Source: Pseudomonadota bacterium (GTDB lineage: Bacteria > Pseudomonadota > Alphaproteobacteria > Sneathiellales > Sneathiellaceae). Taken from it: DNA of 64,000 nucleotides. This document shows positions 1 through 8,424 of this stretch, piece after piece. Numbering within the stretch: position 1 is the first letter of the stretch; each line of letters opens with the position of its first letter. The translations under genes were made by a program, and so were the position numbers. Below the pieces are notes generated by a model that did not search any database, had not been told where the DNA came from, and saw only the letters and a program-made list of their open reading frames with translations. The stretch is from contig JANSXH010000005.1 of assembly GCA_024743055.1 (NCBI GenBank), forward strand, positions 62,001-126,000, in the 5' to 3' direction.

Positions 1-1182
1 AAAAGCCCGCGCTGTCGGTTTACCGGGAATACCTTCTAACTCAATAGCACCTATTAAGCCGAGATTTCGAAGATCAATGACGTGCGGCTCTCCCTTAAGA
101 GAATGCACGGCCTCTTCCCAATAAGGGGCCAGATCATTGGCTCTTTCAAACAGCCCATCTTCCTTGTAGCAATCAAGCGTGGCCAAAGCGGCGGCGGCGG
201 CCACCGGATGACCGGAATAGGTGTAGCCATGGAACAGTTCAATCATATTGTCCGGTCCAGTCATAAAAGTATCGTAGATTTCTTTCGAACAAACCACACC
301 ACCCATAGGGATCGTTCCGCTGGTCAGACCCTTGGCCACAGTCAGCATATCCGGTTGAACCCCGAAATATTCGGTCGCAAAGGAGGCTCCGAGACGGCCA
401 AAACCGGTGATCACTTCATCGAATATCAACAAGATACCGTGGGCATCGCAAATTTTGCGAAGCCGCTCTAGATAGCCCTTTGGAGGTAAAAGCACACCGG
501 TTGAGCCTGCCACAGGCTCGACAATTACTGCGGCGATAGTGGAAGCGTCATGCAGAGCGACCATCCGCTCCAGCTCATCTGCAAGCTCGGCGCCATGTTC
601 CGGCAGGCCGCGACTATAAGCATTTTTTTCCGGCAGGTGCGTATGAGGCAGATGGTCCACCCCGCTCAGCATCGTGCCAAAAGTGCGGCGATTGGCGACG
701 ATCCCGCCAACAGAGATTCCGCCAAAGCCGGTACCGTGATAGCCGCGTTCTCGTCCGATCAGACGGGTTCGGGCACCGTCACCGCGGGCCCGATGATAGG
801 CAAGCGCAATTTTCAGCGCTGTATCCACAGATTCAGAACCGGAGTTCGTGAAAAACATATGGTCAAGACCATTTGGCAACATCGCCGTCACCCGGGCCGC
901 CAGTTCGAATACCTTTGGATGTCCCATCTGAAAGGCAGGAGCATAGTCCATTTCAGCAATCTGTCTGCTCACGGCTTCCGTGATACGGAGTTGGGCGTGG
1001 CCGGCATTGCAGCACCAGAGACCAGCGGTCCCGTCAAGGATCTGCTGACCTTCCGAATTGGTATAATGCATACCCTTGGCGCCTACCAGCATACGCGGGT
1101 TAGCCTTGAATTGCCGGTTTGCCGTATAAGGCATCCAGAAAGCGTCTAGATTATTGGGGGATGAAGTGGCGATTTCAGACAT
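1..1182 (-). CDS. class III omega-amino acid:pyruvate aminotransferase (3' end outside window)
   Basis: PLP-dependent class III transaminase, of the kind that moves an amino group from beta-alanine, GABA, taurine or a diamine to pyruvate. The 394 visible codons run to the window edge, so the C-terminus is missing. Visible landmarks are the phosphate-binding stretch FFTNSGSESVDTALK, the cofactor aspartate in LLIFDEVITGFGR, and the Schiff-base lysine at about residue 284 in TVAKGLTSG. I chose the ATG at 1182 because GGGAG lies about 8 nt upstream and MSEIATSS gives a normal-length N-terminus. It is divergent from a PuuR-like regulator with a palindrome between them, which suggests substrate-controlled expression. 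The exact amine substrate cannot be told from sequence. Confidence 0.9.
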   Translation of the reverse strand, partial: MSEIATSSPNNLDAFWMPYTANRQFKANPRMLVGAKGMHYTNSEGQQILDGTAGLWCCNAGHAQLRITEAVSRQIAEMDYAPAFQMGHPKVFELAARVTAMLPNGLDHMFFTNSGSESVDTALKIALAYHRARGDGARTRLIGRERGYHGTGFGGISVGGIVANRRTFGTMLSGVDHLPHTHLPEKNAYSRGLPEHGAELADELERMVALHDASTIAAVIVEPVAGSTGVLLPPKGYLERLRKICDAHGILLIFDEVITGFGRLGASFATEYFGVQPDMLTVAKGLTSGTIPMGGVVCSKEIYDTFMTGPDNMIELFHGYTYSGHPVAAAAALATLDCYKEDGLFERANDLAPYWEEAVHSLKGEPHVIDLRNLGLIGAIELEGIPGKPTARAF

Positions 1183-1294
1183 GTCATGATCTCCCTGTTG
1201 GAACTTTGAAAAGCCTATTCAGCTCATTAATTTACACAAGGGAAAAGCGAAAGCCCCAATAAGTAACGATTTTCGCGTTGCGTAGTGATGACTT

Positions 1295-1312
1295 TGTTTA
1301 ATATATTAAACA
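1295..1312. promoter_or_regulatory. 18-bp perfect palindrome, likely operator of the adjacent PuuR-like regulator
   Basis: The sequence TGTTTAATATATTAAACA is identical to its own reverse complement. It lies in the 159-bp divergent gap between the aminotransferase and the XRE-cupin gene, 29 bp before the regulator start. A homodimeric HTH protein would bind such a site; control of both genes is inference. Confidence 0.6.
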
Positions 1313-1341
1313 GATTGTCGAATCAGAGAGGAATATTTGCA

Positions 1342-1890
1342 ATGGATTTTGATCTGGGTGCTCGGCTTCGGGCTTTACGGGAACAACATGGTCTCTCACA
1401 ACGAGAACTGGCTAAACGTGCTGGCGTTACCAATGGCACTATCTCCATGATTGAGCAAAACCGGACAAGCCCTGCTGTCGGCTCCATTAAAAAGGTTCTT
1501 GATGGATTTCCCATTGCTCTATCGGATTTCTTTGCCAATGATTTTTCCGGATATGGCAAAATATTCTTCGAAAAGTCGGAACTTACAGACCTGTCGGAAG
1601 GAAAAATCTCCTATCGCCAAATCGGTCGAGACCTGACCGGCAAAGCACTGCAGGTTATCCATGAAGTCTATGCACCGGGGGCCGATACCGGTCGCAGCAT
1701 GCTCAGCCACCAAGGTGAGGAAGCAGGCGTCGTGATCCGCGGAAGCATCGAACTTACTGTCGGTGCCGATCGCAAGATTCTCAAAACCGGAGACGCCTAT
1801 TATTTTGAGAGCCACCGTCCCCACCGCTTTCGCTGCGTCGGCGACATTGAGGCTGAAGTTGTCAGCGCCTGTACCCCGCCAAGTTTCTAG
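1342..1890 (+). CDS. XRE-family HTH regulator with C-terminal cupin (PuuR/SutR-like)
   Basis: Transcription factor of 182 residues. An N-terminal lambda-repressor-type HTH (residues about 8-62: GARLRALREQHGLSQ, then TNGTISMIEQNRTSPAVGS) is followed by a cupin effector domain at about 105-180. The helix-turn-helix segment closely resembles E. coli PuuR, the putrescine-utilisation repressor, as I recall that protein. The frame is open from 1285, but the ATG at 1342 has an AGAGAGGA ribosome site 9-10 nt upstream and gives the family's usual length. It is divergent from an amine transaminase, so the expected role is sensing an amine or its product and controlling that gene. The cupin ligand is unknown. 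Confidence 0.88.
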   Translation: MDFDLGARLRALREQHGLSQRELAKRAGVTNGTISMIEQNRTSPAVGSIKKVLDGFPIALSDFFANDFSGYGKIFFEKSELTDLSEGKISYRQIGRDLTGKALQVIHEVYAPGADTGRSMLSHQGEEAGVVIRGSIELTVGADRKILKTGDAYYFESHRPHRFRCVGDIEAEVVSACTPPSF

Positions 1891-2034
1891 CTGCTCAATT
1901 TATATAACCGCTAATATTGAAAATACCGGAATCTGTGATTACGTAGGGTATGCTTGGGATAAAGGCAAAAAACCTTCCCAAGAGAGTAACGCAAACAGGT
2001 ACAGGGCCTGATGCGGGTAAATTGGGAGAGTATG

Positions 2035-2799
2035 ATGACCCACCAAAACCTAGTTGAAACTAAGAAAACGTATGACATTATTTCTCGGGATTATCAGAAG
2101 GCACAGTCGTTGCCTTATCAGGATTTTTTGCACAAACCGACGGTTCTTAAGCTGGTCGGTCCCGTTGAGGGGAAGACTGTTCTGGATCTCGGCTGCGGTG
2201 ATGGCCAATACTCCCGGCTGATGAAAAAGATGGGTGCCTCAAAGGTTGTTGGCATCGACCAGTCCTTTGGAATGCTCAATCTGGCTTGGAATGCAGAGGT
2301 ACAGGAACCGTTGGGATGTGAATACCATTGTGCAAATGCTGCGGAATTTGAGAGCCGCGAGCTCTATGATATCGTGCTTGGGAACTTCCTGCTGAATTAC
2401 GCCTCCAACAGAGAACAGCTCCTGGCCTATTGCAAGTCAATTTCAGGCGCCCTCAAACCGGGCGGTCGCTTTGTCGGACTGAATTTCAATATGGCACTTG
2501 ATCCAACCCACTATCTGGACTGCCTGAAATATGGCCGGTACCAAACGACCAAAGCCGATAGACAAGAGGGAGATCCCATTACTGTGCATTTACAGAATCA
2601 GGATCAGTCCTACATTCGGTTCGTTTGCTACTATCTGAGCCCAACCACCTATGAAGCTGCCTTCAAAGAGGCTGGCTTTACAAATTTTGCAGAAGCATCC
2701 CTTTTCGTTTCCGAAGAAGGGTTGCAAATGTCGCCGCCCGGACACTGGGGAAATTACCTGGCTGCCCCACCTGTAGTTGGCCTCTACGCCCGCAAGTAG
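2035..2799 (+). CDS. class I SAM-dependent methyltransferase, substrate unknown
   Basis: Soluble methyltransferase of 254 residues. Motif I is VLDLGCGDG, followed by the acidic end of strand 2 in VVGIDQS and the motif IV region DIVLGNFLLNY. The C-terminal half has a family-specific end (PPGHWGNYLAAPPVVG). An upstream in-frame ATG at 2011 exists, but GGGAG at 2024-2028 is 6 nt before the ATG at 2035, so I start there. It stands alone between the regulator and a converging chemoreceptor gene. Nothing in the sequence names the acceptor; a small-molecule substrate is more likely than RNA because no RNA-binding domain is seen. Confidence 0.8.
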   Translation: MTHQNLVETKKTYDIISRDYQKAQSLPYQDFLHKPTVLKLVGPVEGKTVLDLGCGDGQYSRLMKKMGASKVVGIDQSFGMLNLAWNAEVQEPLGCEYHCANAAEFESRELYDIVLGNFLLNYASNREQLLAYCKSISGALKPGGRFVGLNFNMALDPTHYLDCLKYGRYQTTKADRQEGDPITVHLQNQDQSYIRFVCYYLSPTTYEAAFKEAGFTNFAEASLFVSEEGLQMSPPGHWGNYLAAPPVVGLYARK

Positions 2800-2823
2800 G
2801 ACGAAATTAGCATTCAGTAATTG

Positions 2824-2846
2824 GGCCGGGACGTAAGTTCCCGGCC
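2824..2846. terminator. GC-rich hairpin between convergent genes
   Basis: Perfect 8-bp arms GGCCGGGA and TCCCGGCC enclose a 7-nt loop, between the methyltransferase stop and the stop of the converging chemoreceptor gene. There is no strong T-run on either side, so efficiency is uncertain; it could serve both genes. Confidence 0.55.
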
Positions 2847-2853
2847 TTAGTTG

Positions 2854-4752
2854 CTATTGATTAAGGCTCCGATATAGCTCGATGCCTTCTTCAGCAAATC
2901 CGTTAGCATCATTGACCGCACCTGAGATCGAACTGAGATTGTCGTTAATCTCACTAACGGCGGTTGACGCTGATTGCATACTAACCGTGATTTCTTTTGT
3001 CGTTGCCGTCTGTTCCTCAACGGCACCTGCTACCGAGGTAACACTGGATTCAACCGCAACAATCGCAGCTTTAATGCTGCCCAGATTATTCACAACATTG
3101 TCACTGATTGATTGCATACCGTTGATTTCATTAGAAATCTGGTCCGTCGCGTTCGCGACCTGGCTCGCAAGAGATTTCACTTCAGTGGCAACGACTGCGA
3201 AACCTTTACCTGCTTCTCCGGCGCGGGCCGATTCAATAGTAGCATTCAACGCTAATAAATTAATCTGGGCTGCAATTCCCTGAATAACCTCGATGATACT
3301 GGTCATTTCCTGGGCTGCCGTAGTCAGCTCTTTCGTAGAGACGTCCGCGTTGTCAGCTTCTTCATTGGCCTTTTCCACCTCGGATTTTGAGGCTGTCATG
3401 CTGCGGGAAATTTCCTGAGCTGACGACTGGAACTCTTCTGCGGCTGCCGCTACTGACTGAACCGTTTGCAAGGCATTGCCGGAAGAGGAGACAGCTGAGC
3501 TTGTTTGTTGATTAGCTTCTCCTACAGAAGAAAGTATCTTCTCGAGGTTTTCGTCAACAATCTTACCAACCCGATCCGCTTCTTGGCGGGCAAGAACTTG
3601 TTCCGTAACATCAGTGGCATATTTCACCACTTTGAATGGGTTGCCGTCTGGATCCAAGATCGGGTTGTATGATGCTTGTATCCAGACTTCCCTGCCACCC
3701 TTTGCCAAACGTTTATATTCCGCTGACTGATACTCACCCCGGCCGAGCGAGGCCCAGAATTCTGTATATTCTTCGCTAGCAGCATAAGCTGGCTCGACAA
3801 ATTTCCGGTGATGCTCGCCGCGGATTTCCTCTATGCTATATCCCATAGCGTCGAGGAAATTCTCATTGGCGTCGATTATAGTGCCATCGAGGTTAAACGA
3901 TATCACGGCTTGAGACTTATTCACGGCAGCGATCTGCCCGCGGTAGTCAGCGTTTTGCAGGATACTCTCTGTAATGTCCGTTGCGTATTTTACGACCTTG
4001 AAGGGCTTTCCGTCGGGGTCAAAAATTGGATTATATGAAGCTTGTATCCAGATTTCTTTTCCACCCTTGCCCAGGCGCTTATATTCTCCTGCTTGAAACT
4101 CGCCGCGCGCAAGAGCTGCCCAAAAATCCTTATAAGCGCTGCTGGCGGCATAGTCCGGCTCGACGAATTTCTGGTGATGCTCGCCCTTGATCTCATCAAT
4201 GCTATATCCCATGGCGCCAAGGAAATTCTCATTGGCGTCGATTATAGTACCGTCCAGGTTAAATGAAATTACAGCCTGAGACTTGTTCACTGCATTTATC
4301 TGGCCTTCATAATCCGCAGTCTGTAAAACGCGCTCGGTGATATCGGTTGCAAGCTTAACAACCTTTACCACCTGCCCTGATTTGTCAAAAATGGGGTTAT
4401 AAGAGGCCTGAATCCAGATTTCCTTACCACCCTTACCAAGACGTTTATATTCTGCTGCCTGAAAGTCGCCTCTTGCCAGTGCCTCCCAGAATTCCTTGTA
4501 TTCAGAACTGTTCTTATACTCCGGCTCAACGAACATACTGTGCTTCTGACCAACAACCTCCTCAAGGCTGTATCCCATCGCGCCGAGGAAATTTTCATTC
4601 GCCGTAATTATAGTCCCGTCGGGCTTGAACTGAATAATCGCCTGGGATTTGTCCAAAGCCGAAACAATTGCTTCAAGCTCTCGGGAATTCGATTTGGATG
4701 TCGTAGATTTGGCCTCTAAAGCAGATTTACTTTCAGATAGAAACTTCAACAT
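2854..4752 (-). CDS. soluble methyl-accepting chemotaxis protein with three tandem PAS domains
   Basis: Chemoreceptor of 632 residues without any hydrophobic segment or HAMP domain, so it is cytosolic and senses an internal signal such as redox state or oxygen. Three PAS domains repeat with a period of about 122 residues (roughly 27-148, 149-270, 271-385). Each ends in a PAC-like stretch containing [11 protein letters not shown] ([11 protein letters not shown] in the third) and [10 protein letters not shown] or close variants. The repeats are also strongly similar at DNA level (about 366 bp), which indicates recent duplication. The MCP signalling domain (about 400-632) has the CheA/CheW-binding tip [16 protein letters not shown] near residue 495. 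The HCD-type coiled coil is short. No che genes are nearby. Similar architectures occur in BdlA/Aer-type receptors. Confidence 0.92.
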   Translation of the reverse strand: MLKFLSESKSALEAKSTTSKSNSRELEAIVSALDKSQAIIQFKPDGTIITANENFLGAMGYSLEEVVGQKHSMFVEPEYKNSSEYKEFWEALARGDFQAAEYKRLGKGGKEIWIQASYNPIFDKSGQVVKVVKLATDITERVLQTADYEGQINAVNKSQAVISFNLDGTIIDANENFLGAMGYSIDEIKGEHHQKFVEPDYAASSAYKDFWAALARGEFQAGEYKRLGKGGKEIWIQASYNPIFDPDGKPFKVVKYATDITESILQNADYRGQIAAVNKSQAVISFNLDGTIIDANENFLDAMGYSIEEIRGEHHRKFVEPAYAASEEYTEFWASLGRGEYQSAEYKRLAKGGREVWIQASYNPILDPDGNPFKVVKYATDVTEQVLARQEADRVGKIVDENLEKILSSVGEANQQTSSAVSSSGNALQTVQSVAAAAEEFQSSAQEISRSMTASKSEVEKANEEADNADVSTKELTTAAQEMTSIIEVIQGIAAQINLLALNATIESARAGEAGKGFAVVATEVKSLASQVANATDQISNEINGMQSISDNVVNNLGSIKAAIVAVESSVTSVAGAVEEQTATTKEITVSMQSASTAVSEINDNLSSISGAVNDANGFAEEGIELYRSLNQ

Positions 4753-5074
4753 ACTTGGTACCTCACTTTACTATTGTGAGAACGCCAGCAAAGACAAAGG
4801 GCTATCGCCTTACTAAAAGCGCTGACATTTTCATGAGGTTTATCTTATATAAATAATATTAAAATAAAATTAAGGATGATTTTTAGGATTGCGGGAGCAA
4901 ATACAATCATTTGCGCCCACCTGCACTCTGTGGCCCAAAAAGGTAGGCAAGGCCCATACGATCTTACCTTAAACTCTTGATGACGGAAGTGAGGCCAGTT
5001 TTTATGTGATAAGCTACAATCCAAGGTGAAAACGCACTAACAGTATTTTTCAATTTTAACGGGTACCTAAAAAC
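4753..5074. other. 322-bp A+T-rich intergenic region with one hairpin
   Basis: No coding frame, tRNA or recognisable RNA gene is seen. It must contain the promoters of the divergent chemoreceptor and COQ7 genes. The only structure I see is an imperfect hairpin at 4893-4918: arms GGGxGCAAAT and ATTTGCxCCC around a 6-nt loop, with one mismatched pair. Confidence 0.5.
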
Positions 5075-5611
5075 GTGCCAGCAGAATTCCGCCGTAGAGC
5101 GAGTACAATAGCCGAGAAGATGATCAAAGTTGATCATGCTGGCGAAAATGGGGCGGTGAACATTTACCGGGCTCAGCGAATGATTGCACGAGTCAGATCA
5201 ACAACTCTTATCAAGCAGCTCGATCGAAATTTTGATCACGAAAAAACGCATCGACAGATTTTCGATGCCTATCTCCAACGGAATCAAATTCGCAAATGTC
5301 AAAGTTACTGGGCCTGCGGTATCGGAGGTTATACTCTGGGTATTGTGACGGGACTTATCGGTCCATCAGCCGTAGCCGCGACTACCTACGCTGTCGAGCA
5401 TGTGGTCTTGGAACATTTTGAAGAACAGCTTGCATATCTTGAAACGCATGATGACGACGCCTTCAATTGCGTGCAGCAAATCATAGCCGACGAAAAAACC
5501 CATCATGACGAAGCAAAGAGCCAGATGAATGCGGACTTGAAGCTGACAAAAATACTAATCTCTTTTGTGCAATTCTGTACGGAAAGTGTTATTCGCTTCG
5601 GCATGCGATGA
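5075..5611 (+). CDS. coq7: demethoxyubiquinone hydroxylase, COQ7 family
   Basis: Membrane-associated di-iron monooxygenase that hydroxylates 5-demethoxyubiquinone in ubiquinone synthesis. The 178 residues contain the expected carboxylate/histidine ligands: E24 in DHAGENGA, E56xxH59 in HEKTH, a central Glu in AVEHVVLEHFEEQ, and E140xxH143 in DEKTHHDE. The start is a GTG at 5075 without a strong ribosome site; an ATG at codon 16 is an alternative, but it would begin right at the conserved VDHAGE motif. It precedes a lipid-synthesis operon by about 150 bp. The two may be separate transcription units. Many alphaproteobacteria use COQ7 in place of UbiF. Confidence 0.9.
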   Translation: MPAEFRRRASTIAEKMIKVDHAGENGAVNIYRAQRMIARVRSTTLIKQLDRNFDHEKTHRQIFDAYLQRNQIRKCQSYWACGIGGYTLGIVTGLIGPSAVAATTYAVEHVVLEHFEEQLAYLETHDDDAFNCVQQIIADEKTHHDEAKSQMNADLKLTKILISFVQFCTESVIRFGMR

Positions 5612-5763
5612 AGCAGCGTAACCTCTAAAACATAGCCATATTATTATTCTAATTATGTATGTGTATCTACCGAGACAAAATAGATTAGGTTGATTTATCG
5701 CCCCACTCATGATTACATCTTGTAAGCTTTTTAACCTGTAACAAAGTGATATAGAATAGGCGA

Positions 5764-6174
5764 GTGCAAGATACATCATTGAAATACAAATTGATTTCAG
5801 CGTTGCTTGCATTTTTTCTTTGGGGAGGATGGGCCCTTTATGCGAACGCTGAACATGGGACGGTCAGCCAGCTCGTTGCGGCGGCAACCCAAGGAACGAT
5901 GAGCCTATTAATTACGCTCTTTATCCTACGAATGATCACAGGATTTAAAGCACATCAAGCCTTCAAACAGCGCTCAAAATATCTTCCGGGAATCGTTACA
6001 TTCCTGATCACTAGCAGTGGACTTATCGGTGTACATCTGGTCATGCAAACTCCCAATATTGCCGCTACCACACTCCCACCGCTTAGTGTCGCCCTCATTT
6101 TTTGCCTCTACACTTGTCACAAACTTTCTACTCAGCAAGATTCCGGCTTCAAGGAGGCCTCAAAGCAATCATGA
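5764..6174 (+). CDS. small integral membrane protein, first gene of a phospholipid operon
   Basis: Unrecognised protein of 136 residues with about four hydrophobic segments (around 9-27, 38-58, 72-92, 100-116) and short loops. The start is GTG at 5764 with AGG 5 nt upstream. Its stop overlaps the start of the next gene as ATGA, so translation is coupled to a CDP-alcohol phosphatidyltransferase, and CdsA and PlsC follow. Context suggests a role in phospholipid handling in the inner membrane, for example as a subunit or flippase-like partner, but no motif supports a catalytic function. Confidence 0.75.
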   Translation: MQDTSLKYKLISALLAFFLWGGWALYANAEHGTVSQLVAAATQGTMSLLITLFILRMITGFKAHQAFKQRSKYLPGIVTFLITSSGLIGVHLVMQTPNIAATTLPPLSVALIFCLYTCHKLSTQQDSGFKEASKQS

Positions 6175-6815
6175 CTGATGCACGCCGCCCGCTAAAAGTA
6201 AGAGGCCTCAAAGTGACGAAAACCATTGCGTCAGGCCTTAGCAAAACCGGGGTAACACCTAACCAGATATCTATTGCCAGTATCTTTTTCGCGGCGTTAG
6301 CATCGCTTTCACTTCTGTGGATTCCAATTGCCAATGCGTGGCTTCAAGTCACTCTTCTGCTCCTTGCCGCAGTCTTTATCCAATGCCGTCTCCTTTGTAA
6401 TCTATTCGATGGCATGGTTGCAGTAGAAGGATCGAAAGGAACTATATCCGGGGAGCTGTTCAATGACATACCAGATCGCATTGCGGATCCACTTATTCTC
6501 GTTGCTGCGGGATATGCATGTGCGGAATTTGACCACGCCATCCTATTAGGATGGTTGTCAGGCATTCTTGCTGTCTTTACGGCCTATATACGCACCTTAG
6601 CGGCTTCAATCGGCGCCCCTGTTGACTTCGTGGGTCCGATGGCAAAACAGCAGCGCATGGCCGTCATCACTATTGCCTTAATAGCATCAGGCGTTGGCTA
6701 TACATTCAATTTGGGCACCCTCCCAATTTATGTTGGACTGATTGTGATTGTAATTGGATCGGTCATTACAGTCATTCGCCGTACTGTTCGGGCCTATCGC
6801 GCCCTGGAGTCGTAG
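6171..6815 (+). CDS. CDP-alcohol phosphatidyltransferase family protein, YnbA-like
   Basis: Inner-membrane enzyme family that transfers a phosphatidyl group from CDP-diacylglycerol to an alcohol. The 214 residues have several transmembrane helices. The family motif D-x2-DG-x2-AR-x8-G-x3-D-x3-D is present with the right spacing but altered: N77, D80, G81, A84, V85, G94, N98, D102. So the first and third aspartates are Asn and the Arg is Val. From memory, E. coli YnbA also has Asn at both positions, which would place this protein in that poorly understood subfamily rather than making it a dead enzyme. The ATG at 6171 overlaps the upstream stop; AAGGAGG lies 13 nt before it. Alcohol substrate unknown. 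Confidence 0.85.
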   Translation: MTDARRPLKVRGLKVTKTIASGLSKTGVTPNQISIASIFFAALASLSLLWIPIANAWLQVTLLLLAAVFIQCRLLCNLFDGMVAVEGSKGTISGELFNDIPDRIADPLILVAAGYACAEFDHAILLGWLSGILAVFTAYIRTLAASIGAPVDFVGPMAKQQRMAVITIALIASGVGYTFNLGTLPIYVGLIVIVIGSVITVIRRTVRAYRALES

Positions 6816-6817
6816 AA

Positions 6818-7753
6818 ATGATTTTTGACATCCCCATTTCCTCCTTCATCGTTATGTCGGTGGTGATAGCAATACTTGTCTTTGCAACTTTTGCGGCCCA
6901 GTTTATCAACTCCATATGGTCCAATAAGGATTTTACTGAACTTAACGAGAGAATTGCGAGTTGGTGGTGGATCATCGGCCTTCTTTTTGTCGCGCTCTGG
7001 GCGGGAAGGACTGCGTCTATCGTCTTTTTCGGCTTCCTGAGTTTTCTTGCACTTAAGGAGTTTCTGTCGGTGGTACCCACTCGATCCGTGGACCGAAACG
7101 TCGTTTTCTGGTCCTATCTGGCAATTCCGGTGCAGTATCTATGGATTTATCAGGCTTGGTACGGAATGTTCCTGATCTTTATTCCGGTTTTCGTGTTTTT
7201 GTACATGCCAATTCGCATGGTTATTCGGGGTGAAACGTCCGGATTTATCAAATCTGCTGCGACGATACAATGGGCGACTATGTTGACAGTTTTTTGCCTT
7301 AGCCACATCGCCTACCTGTTGAATTTACCGAACGATGCTGAAAATGGAGGATCAATCGGATTAGTCCTCTATCTTCTGTTGCTGACACAATTTAACGATG
7401 TCTGCCAATTCTTGTGGGGAAAGTCCTTTGGGAAAAGAAAGATCATTCCAAAAGTAAGCCCAAACAAGACGTGGGAAGGGTTCATAGGAGGTATGATGAC
7501 CGTTGTGTTATCAGCCGCGCTCTTGGCGCCATTTCTAACCCCACTTACTTTTTTTGAAGGTTTGGCAGCTGGTGTGATTATCAGTGTCGCCGGCTTTTTT
7601 GGTGATGTCGTCATCTCTTCGATCAAACGGGATCTGGGTATCAAGGATAGCGGTACGCTGCTTCCTGGTCACGGTGGCATCCTCGACAGAATGGACAGCC
7701 TGATCTACACCGCTCCCGTTTTCTTTCATTTCCTCTATTATTTGAAATACTGA
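6818..7753 (+). CDS. phosphatidate cytidylyltransferase, CdsA family (YnbB-like)
   Basis: Multi-helix membrane enzyme that makes CDP-diacylglycerol from phosphatidic acid and CTP. Within 311 residues the C-terminal CdsA signature is complete: SPNKTWEGFIGG, then FFGDVVISSIKRDLGIKDSG and LPGHGGILDRMDS. It starts 2 nt after the stop of the CDP-alcohol transferase gene, so it would supply that enzyme's CDP-lipid substrate directly. The pairing of a variant transferase with its own CdsA, apart from the housekeeping copy expected elsewhere, resembles the E. coli ynbAB arrangement. Confidence 0.92.
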   Translation: MIFDIPISSFIVMSVVIAILVFATFAAQFINSIWSNKDFTELNERIASWWWIIGLLFVALWAGRTASIVFFGFLSFLALKEFLSVVPTRSVDRNVVFWSYLAIPVQYLWIYQAWYGMFLIFIPVFVFLYMPIRMVIRGETSGFIKSAATIQWATMLTVFCLSHIAYLLNLPNDAENGGSIGLVLYLLLLTQFNDVCQFLWGKSFGKRKIIPKVSPNKTWEGFIGGMMTVVLSAALLAPFLTPLTFFEGLAAGVIISVAGFFGDVVISSIKRDLGIKDSGTLLPGHGGILDRMDSLIYTAPVFFHFLYYLKY

Positions 7754-7754
7754 T

Positions 7755-8393
7755 ATGGATAGATTCCTGAAAATTGCATTCTTCGGATTGATCGTAAAGC
7801 CGGTGGTTCTGATCATATTGGGCCTGAACCTTAGAAACAGGCAGCTCCTTCCTTATTCCGGACCGGCAATTCTTGCTGCCAACCACAACAGCCACATGGA
7901 CACAATGGTATTAATGAGCCTATATCCTTTGTCGCGCATCCATAAGGTGAGGCCCGTGGCAGCGGCCGACTATTTCCTGACAAGCCCACTAAAAAGTTGG
8001 TTCTCCAAGAACGTCATTGGCATCATTCCTCTTGAGCGCAAGGGCGAGGGAGACCGGCAAAGATTGTTCGATGAATGCGAAAGCGCCCTAAAACAAGGCG
8101 ATATCCTGATTATTTTTCCCGAAGGAAGCCGCGGGGAACCTGAGCAAATGAGTGATATCAAAAAAGGAGTCTTTCATCTTGCTAATGGCAAGGTCAAAGC
8201 GACAATTACACCAGTCGTTATGAGAGGCTTGGGGCGGGTATTGCCAAAAGGGGAAGCCCTTTTGGTCCCCTTTAATTGTGACGTGATCGTCGGCGAAAGA
8301 CTTCCAGACTATGAAACAGCCTCTGAGTTCACCTTAGGCGTTCGAAAGGTATATGAAGAGTTGTTTGAGCAATGTCTGACAAGCGCTGAGTAA
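7755..8393 (+). CDS. plsC: 1-acyl-sn-glycerol-3-phosphate acyltransferase (PlsC family)
   Basis: Membrane-associated acyltransferase of 212 residues that produces phosphatidic acid from lysophosphatidic acid. The catalytic HX4D motif is in NHNSHMDT, and the glycerol-phosphate-binding motif is in FPEGSRGEP. It follows cdsA by 1 nt and is last in the operon, so the cluster encodes acylation, CDP activation and head-group transfer in consecutive genes. The gene ends 31 bp from the converging pyrD stop. An alternative is a lysophospholipid acyltransferase acting on another head group. Confidence 0.88.
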   Translation: MDRFLKIAFFGLIVKPVVLIILGLNLRNRQLLPYSGPAILAANHNSHMDTMVLMSLYPLSRIHKVRPVAAADYFLTSPLKSWFSKNVIGIIPLERKGEGDRQRLFDECESALKQGDILIIFPEGSRGEPEQMSDIKKGVFHLANGKVKATITPVVMRGLGRVLPKGEALLVPFNCDVIVGERLPDYETASEFTLGVRKVYEELFEQCLTSAE

Positions 8394-8424
8394 TATTCAA
8401 ATTTGCTGAGATTTCGGCTGTAAC

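Noticed and set aside
550-1149. 199-codon open frame on the plus strand at the start of the window
   Set aside because: Antisense to the class III aminotransferase, whose motifs are clear on the minus strand.
3598-4674. Three approximately 366-bp direct repeats that could suggest a mobile or CRISPR-like element
   Set aside because: They are in-frame PAS domain duplications inside one chemoreceptor gene.
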